This document shows positions 7,307 to 11,089 of a stretch of 11,089 nucleotides of DNA, in pieces. The translations under genes were made by a program, and so were the position numbers. The notes below the pieces were generated by a model that saw only the letters and a list, made by a program, of their open reading frames with translations, was not told the DNA's origin and searched no databases. Every line of letters starts with the position of its first letter. Position 1 is the stretch's first letter. The stretch lies in NCBI GenBank assembly GCA_016712985.1, contig JADJQA010000078.1:1-11089 (forward strand), written 5' to 3'. The stretch comes from Sulfuritalea sp. (GTDB lineage: Bacteria; Pseudomonadota; Gammaproteobacteria; Burkholderiales; Rhodocyclaceae).

Positions 7307-7841
7307 GCGGCTTCATCTCCACGAAGTATTCGCGCTCTTTCCGGAAGGCGAAGACCGGCAAGCCGGTCACCGCTTCGATCGCGGCGATTGCTTCGGAAAT
7401 ACCTTGCGGCGTGGCCGTGGCCAGCACGAACCACATGTTCAGGGCATGCTCGCGCCGATAGTTGTGCGCCACCTCGGAGAAGGCGTTGACCTGCGCCGCG
7501 ACGCGCTCGAACTCGGCTTCCGGCACGCGCATCGCGGCCAGAACAAACGCACCGCCGGCCCTCTCGATCTGGAACATGGGTCCAAAGCGTGTCAGCACGC
7601 GACGCTCGAGCAGCGAATCGAGACGTCGCAGCAGTTCCGATTCGTCCAGGCCGAGTGCCTCCGCGACCTGGCGGTAGGGCTCGGCGACCAGAGGAAAGTC
7701 GCCTTGCAGGGCGTTGATCAGTCGCCTGTCGACCTCATCCAGCGCCGCACCGGAGGCCAGATCAGGGCCGCTGCCTCGGGCATTGGCGAACCCGGCCGCT
7801 GCCGGTCTGGACGGCGCTTTCAGCAAAATCGCGCGCCGCAC
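7287..7841 (-). CDS. nirG: Siroheme decarboxylase subunit NirG (heme d1 synthesis)
   Basis: The only complete gene in the window that reads through in one frame (184 codons from GTG 7841, stop TAA 7287-7289). It has an AsnC-type helix-turn-helix region (residues about 34-82, LDEVDRRLINALQGDFPL to LLERRVLTRFGPMF) and an AsnC/RAM-like domain with the NirD/G-type motif HNYRREH at 126-132 followed by NMWFV. It ends REYFVEMK. In this family the domain binds siroheme rather than an amino acid. The first 30 residues (Ala/Pro-rich) are longer than usual and no ATG exists before the conserved part. The GTG lies inside the end of nirL, overlapping it by 22 bases, so the start is uncertain. NirG is chosen over NirD by the tail and by the F-D-L-G-H order known from Pseudomonas. 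Confidence 0.88.
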   Translation of the reverse strand: MRRAILLKAPSRPAAAGFANARGSGPDLASGAALDEVDRRLINALQGDFPLVAEPYRQVAEALGLDESELLRRLDSLLERRVLTRFGPMFQIERAGGAFVLAAMRVPEAEFERVAAQVNAFSEVAHNYRREHALNMWFVLATATPQGISEAIAAIEAVTGLPVFAFRKEREYFVEMKPHARILA

Positions 7842-8311
7842 TGCTTGGCGAAGCGGCGCGTCGAGGCCAGCGTCAGTCAGGCAAACCCGCCTGCCGGCTC
7901 AGGCGCTCGATCACCGGCCCCACTTCCTCGCGCGCGTGGCCCCGCCACCATGCAATACAGGTTGTAGGGCCAGTGCGGCGGGTGCGGGTACGTCGGTAGC
8001 AGGCGTGACAGCGGCTTCGGCCGCGAGTTGCCGACCGATCGGTCGACGTCCCGGTCGGGGCGTCGAACACCACCATCGCATTGGCGCGATAGCCCAGCTC
8101 ATGGTGGCGCACCACCACGCCGAAGCGCTTGATCATCCCTTCCCCGATCCACCCGCGATCCGGGTCAGCACTTCGCTCTCGCTCATCCCGGCACGCTCGC
8201 CGAGCCGCGCGAAGAACCGCGAAACCAACTCAAGTCGGGCTGCAGCGCCGCAATCAGCCTTTGCTCGATGGCGTCGGATTTCGCGCACCGGCGTGTCGGG
8301 AATCCGGGCAT
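7820..8311 (-). CDS. nirL: Siroheme decarboxylase subunit NirL (heme d1 synthesis), heavily frameshifted
   Basis: Reconstructed from ATG 8311 to TGA 7820-7822, about 164 residues, with at least six frame changes. Recognisable pieces in order are DAIEQRLIAALQPDLS, RFFARLGERAGMSESEVLTR, MIKRFGVVVRHHELGYRANA with MVVFDAP, GRQLAAEAAVT, CYRRTRT, a WPYNLYCMV reading near 7955-7965, and AREEVGPVIERLSRQAG. After an apparent stop at 7873-7875, the tail LASTRRFAKQCGARF in another frame matches the usual NirL ending (STRRF...GAR). The gene therefore extends to 7820 and overlaps nirG. The CYRR...WPYN core groups it with NirH, as partner of NirD. It starts 18 bases after the nirD stop. Cytoplasmic. The function call is strong; the exact sequence is not recoverable here. 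Confidence 0.75.
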
Positions 8312-8329
8312 GATGCTTGTGCGCCGACT

Positions 8330-8776
8330 TCAGATCAGACCGAGGTCGATGTGATATTCCTGCTCCAGTGGCATGGAGAGCACGGCGCAACCGGTCTCGC
8401 GCTCGATTGCGCCCAGGGCCGCCGCCAGCCTGGCCTGATCGGACGCCGTGGCAACGAACCACAGGTTGTAGTGATGCTCGCGCTGGTAATTGTGATTGAC
8501 TTCCGGCCGAGCGCTGATCCGTGCGGCTATTTCTTCAAGCCGTTCCGCGGGGGCGGCCAGCGCAGCCAGCGTCGATGCGCCGACCCGCCGCGCGGCAAAC
8601 ACCGCGCCAACGCGGCTGATAGCGCCCGCGCGCGCAAGCGCTCAACGCGCCAAGGATCGCCGTCTCGCCGTCGCCGACTGCTGCGCCCAAGTGCTCGAAA
8701 GGCCGCACCGTGATCGGGAAATCGCGCCGCCGGTTGTTGAGCAGGGGAAATCCAGCGGGCCACAGGGCGAGTCCAT
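8330..8776 (-). CDS. nirD: Siroheme decarboxylase subunit NirD (heme d1 synthesis), frameshifted
   Basis: About 148 residues. ATG 8776 begins MDSPCGPLDFP; a frame change near 8757 leads into LLNNRRRDFPITVRPFEHLG, the winged-helix part. A second change near 8640 leads through RVGAVFAARRVGASTLAAL. The rest is one frame with the NirD/G core motif HNYQREHHYNLWFV and the NirD-type end MPLEQEYHIDLGL before TGA 8330-8332. It acts with NirL as a siroheme decarboxylase pair. The start is only two bases after the nirF stop (TGA-GC-ATG on the minus strand), which supports the chosen start and coupled translation. Fusion of NirD to NirL, known in some Pseudomonas, is not seen: a clear stop and an 18-base gap separate them. 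Confidence 0.82.
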
Positions 8777-8778
8777 GC

Positions 8779-9960
8779 TCACGATCCAATGCGCGCGGCG
8801 CGGCGCTGAAGAAGATCCCGGAAGGCGCCTCGGCAGCAAAGCGCCGCGCCTGGAAGGTCCACGGTGTCGTAGACGACGACCCGATTGTCATCGCGCGCGG
8901 AGACCAGACACGCCTGCGCCCGCGTCAGGGTGAACTCCATGTGCGCTTGCCTTGCCGGGCTGCAGGGGTCTACACCGCCTTCGGCCCGTCAGCGTGTCGA
9001 TCACCTGCACCGCGGCCGTTGTCGGGAAGGCGAGTTGACCAGATCTGGCGACCGTCGGGGCTGGCCATGACGACACCGGTTGGCCCTTGAGCCGCGACGC
9101 GACCGGTTTCCTTGCCGTGGTCGGCCACCCAGCACCTCGTGGCGGCCGATCGCCATTAGCCAGGCGCGGCCTGCCGCCACGGACCAACCGCGCAGATGCG
9201 GCATCTTGAACACCGGCCGCGGTTGGCTCACCGCCGCGGCCGTAGTTTTCGAGGATCTTGCGCGGCCCTTCTCCGGCTGCCAGAGATCGAGCAGCGCGAT
9301 GCCGTCACTCGACGAACAAGCCTGCGAGGTAGTGGCGGCCATCGGGAGTGACCTGGCCGTCGTAGGGTTGCAGGCCGGCCGGATAGCGCTTCGTCACGGG
9401 CCGCTTCGGATCGGAAAATCAACTGACCAGATCTCGCCGCCGTCGAACAGCGCGTAGGCAGACCGGTTTGACCGGTACGTCGGCGAGAGCCGACCACCTT
9501 CGAGAACTGTCGGCGCGTATTCCGCGGGGACTTCGGACAGGAGTTCCAACGTATCGGCATCGAAGGCCCTGATGCCGCCCGGCGTATAGTTCTGCGCGAC
9601 GACAATGCGTCCGTCCTGCGAAATCAGACCGCCAATGGCGTTGCCCGACTACATGTCGCGCTTGACGATGCGGGCTTCGAGCAGATCGACCTTGGTCAGG
9701 CCGCCGTCGCGACCGAAGACGAAGGCGTAACGCGCATCGCGCGAACACACCACCGAGGCGTGGGAGAGGTCGCCCGGGCCGCCGACGCGGACCATAGGCT
9801 GGCGAGGCGCGGCTATTGACCGGCGTGACGTGCCCGCTTCCGCGCTTTCGATTATTACCGGGCCGAGATCGCCGGTGCCGCGCAACAGAGTCCACCACCC
9901 GCTGAACAGGATGGCAAGGACACGAGCAAGCCGGCAGACAGAGTGAAGTGAGCGACTCAT
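8779..9960 (-). CDS. nirF: Heme d1 biosynthesis protein NirF, frameshifted with an in-frame TAG
   Basis: About 394 codons, the usual NirF length. It is an eight-bladed beta-propeller related to the d1 domain of NirS, needed for a late, still debated step of heme d1 formation and normally periplasmic or membrane-anchored. ATG 9960 starts a hydrophobic leader, followed by LRGTGDLGPVI and, after frame changes, GSGHVTPVNSRAS, GDLSHASVVCSRDARYAFVF, GRDGGLTKVDLL, SGNAIGGLISQDGRIVVAQN, YTPGGIRAFDADTLELLSEV, YALFDGGEIWSVDF, ALLDLWQPEKG, FKMPHLRGWSVAAGRAW, IGRHEVL, then RDDNRVVVYDT and EAPSGIFFSA near the end. The final frame reaches TGA 8779-8781. I count seven or more frame changes. A TAG at 9649-9651 replaces what should be Gln before SGN. 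The leader suggests export; a lipoprotein cysteine is not clear. Confidence 0.85.
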
Positions 9961-9978
9961 TTCGGGAACCGGCTTCGA

Positions 9979-10275
9979 TCAGCGGGCCACGATCCACTGC
10001 GCCTCGTCTTCCGCGAGGAAGCGGTGCCAGGGCAGCATCGGCGTCCCCGGACGACCACGGACGATGGTGGCCGCAAGACCCTCGGCCGGCTTGTCGGCCA
10101 GGGTCGCCGGCAGCAGCGCCGGTCCGAGGCCGCCTTTCAGGGTCATGCCGTGGCAGACCGCAATCACGGCGCACGGGTGGATAAGTTCCTTCTGCCGCGC
10201 CGGCGACGACTCCGCCGCGGCCGGCGTGGTGTTTAATGCAGAGGAAAGCCAGCAGCGCAGTCAGGACAGAAACAA
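9979..10275 (-). CDS. nirC: Cytochrome c NirC, start and heme site disrupted
   Basis: Small c-type cytochrome of about 100 residues. The C-terminal 60 residues are clear: a CH followed by GMTLKGGLGPALLP, TLADKPAEGLAATIVRGRPG, TPMLPWHRFLAEDEAQWIV and TGA 9979-9981, with Met as probable sixth heme ligand (PMLPW). The heme motif near 10150-10170 reads DCG in one frame and CH in another, so an indel breaks what was probably CGxCH. Upstream lies a hydrophobic signal-peptide-like stretch (VSVLTALLAFL) in yet another frame, then AAAESSPARQKELI. The start is not certain; TTG 10275 just after the cupredoxin stop is the best guess. NirC is periplasmic and is thought to carry electrons in heme d1 maturation or nitrite reduction. 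It lies 18 bases ahead of nirF. Confidence 0.78.
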
Positions 10276-10284
10276 TTGCCGGTA

Positions 10285-10602
10285 CTATTCGACAAGGACC
10301 AGCCCTTTCATTTCCTCATGCCGGGCTGGCGGTAGCCGTAGGACCAGGCTGCGCGAGCGCTGCGCTGCCAATGTTCATCCGGGGAACATCCGCTCCGATT
10401 CAGGCGTTTTCGGCGGGAAAACAGATGACTGGTGCGTTTCTCGCCCAGTTGATCCACTTCACGACATCGCCAGCCTTGATACGAACCTCCTGTGGCACGG
10501 CGATAGTCCTGAATCATCACCTCGACCGTCTGCGCAATCCACAAACGGAAACGAAGGCGCCAGCAGGCTTTGGCGCTCGTTCAAAATGGCAGCTACGGAC
10601 AT
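10285..10602 (-). CDS. Cupredoxin (plastocyanin-like blue copper protein), frameshifted
   Basis: About 105 residues across several frames. Visible in order: a poor leader from ATG 10602, TVEVMIQDYR, EVRIKAGDVVKWIN, KRTSH (first copper His), FPAEN, DEHWQR, a W/GxYGYR strand, and HEEMKGLVLVE before TAG 10285-10287. The order EV-x-IKAGD-x-V-x-W-x-N ... TSH ... GxYxYxC-x-PH-x-EM-x-G-x-VVVE is that of short periplasmic type 1 copper proteins. Here the strand after YGYR shows no Cys codon in any frame, so the Cys ligand is lost, probably to the same indel that shifts the frame into the His/Met end. It lies just upstream of nirC and may donate electrons to cytochrome cd1 (inference). The start is uncertain and overlaps the previous stop by about 10 bases. 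Confidence 0.65.
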
Positions 10603-11089
10603 CTCCGGACCCCAGTCGAAATCACTGTGACTGCCTTCACGTCGCCATCGGCGCCAATCCCCAACTTGTAGCCAAGCTGAAACGTGATAGAAGCGATAAG
10701 ACCGTCTTATCCGGTATGGACAGCGATGCCAAACGGCACCGCAGTACCTTCCGCCAGCGCCAGATCCCGCCTCACCGCCGGTCAGCTTGCGGGTAAAGGT
10801 GACCGTATAGATACCATAGCGTTGCTCGCCTTCGGCCTTGACCGAGGGCCTTGCCGTCCTTGTCCACCCCGCTCGGCAACCACATGACCGTCAAGATGCA
10901 TGGCGCCCTTGCCGCCAGCACCGCTCTTCCACTGGAAGTAATCGGCATACACATCACCACAAAGCCATGTTGGCCCCGGTTATGTACTTCTTCTTATCCC
11001 GGCTTGGCGCGAGGCATCGAACGCACATCCGCATGGCATATCGCCCAGCAACCGAACTGATCGGCCTGCGGAACCTTGCTGCCGACAAC
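10593..11089 (-). CDS. c-type cytochrome with ethylbenzene-dehydrogenase-like haem-binding domain, C-terminal part, frameshifted
   Basis: The gene enters from the right edge. A heme-type site GCWAICHAD lies at about 11027-11053, followed by RSMPRAKPG. In other frames come DVYADYFQWKSGAGGKGAMH with LDGHVVAE, then RYGIYTVTFTRKLTGGEA, LALAEGTAVPFGIAVHTG and LIASITFQLGYKLGI. The pattern Y-x-x-WKSG / G-x-YTV-x-FTRKL / VPFGIA-x-H is that of the cytochrome c-552/DMSO-reductase-gamma-like haem-binding domain (EB_dh family), sometimes joined to NapC/NirT-like c-type cytochromes. The domain call is from memory of the family. The last frame runs to TAG 10593-10595. At least four frame changes occur. Likely periplasmic or membrane-bound electron carrier for the nitrite reductase system. 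What lies upstream (N-terminus, perhaps nirS) is outside the window. Confidence 0.55.

Noticed and set aside
7245..7967. Plus-strand open frame of 240 codons antisense to nirG/nirL
   Set aside because: NirG on the other strand is intact with clear motifs; the plus-strand product has none.

Overview
The window is GC-rich and the protein families point to a denitrifying betaproteobacterium, probably Rhodocyclales-like. This taxon call is inferred from gene content and protein style; no rRNA or marker gene is present. Two gene blocks face each other. The plus strand (1-6746) carries the tail of a GNAT acetyltransferase, an ATP-grasp protein that overlaps it, a small membrane protein, a MaoC-phosphate acetyl/butyryltransferase fusion, a 630-bp intergenic region rich in hairpins and operators, and a B12-dependent class II ribonucleotide reductase (nrdJ). 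The minus strand (6807-11089) carries a heme d1/nitrite-reductase accessory operon. In transcription order it reads: c-type cytochrome (5' end outside the window), cupredoxin, nirC, nirF, nirD, nirL, nirG, nirH.

The nir block fits a cytochrome cd1 (NirS) denitrifier. NirD/L/G/H are the AsnC/Lrp-like siroheme decarboxylases of the heme d1 pathway, NirF is the beta-propeller heme d1 protein, and NirC is a small c-type cytochrome. The cupredoxin and the cytochrome with an ethylbenzene-dehydrogenase-like haem-binding domain look like extra periplasmic electron-transfer parts. nirS, nirJ, nirE and nirN are not seen; nirS could lie beyond the right edge. NrdJ needs no oxygen, which suits growth under denitrifying conditions. 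Its upstream region carries a good NrdR box (3698-3713), a weaker partner 33 bp downstream and a separate A+T-rich dyad.

Nearly every gene is broken by several small indels, and nirF also has an in-frame TAG. The breaks hit nrdJ and the whole nir operon at similar density, and conserved sequence resumes in another frame each time. I read this mainly as consensus or assembly error rather than true decay, so gene limits below span the reconstructed genes. nirG is the only complete gene that reads through in one frame; the visible GNAT fragment is also uninterrupted.

No tRNA, rRNA, CRISPR array, insertion sequence or cobalamin riboswitch was recognised.
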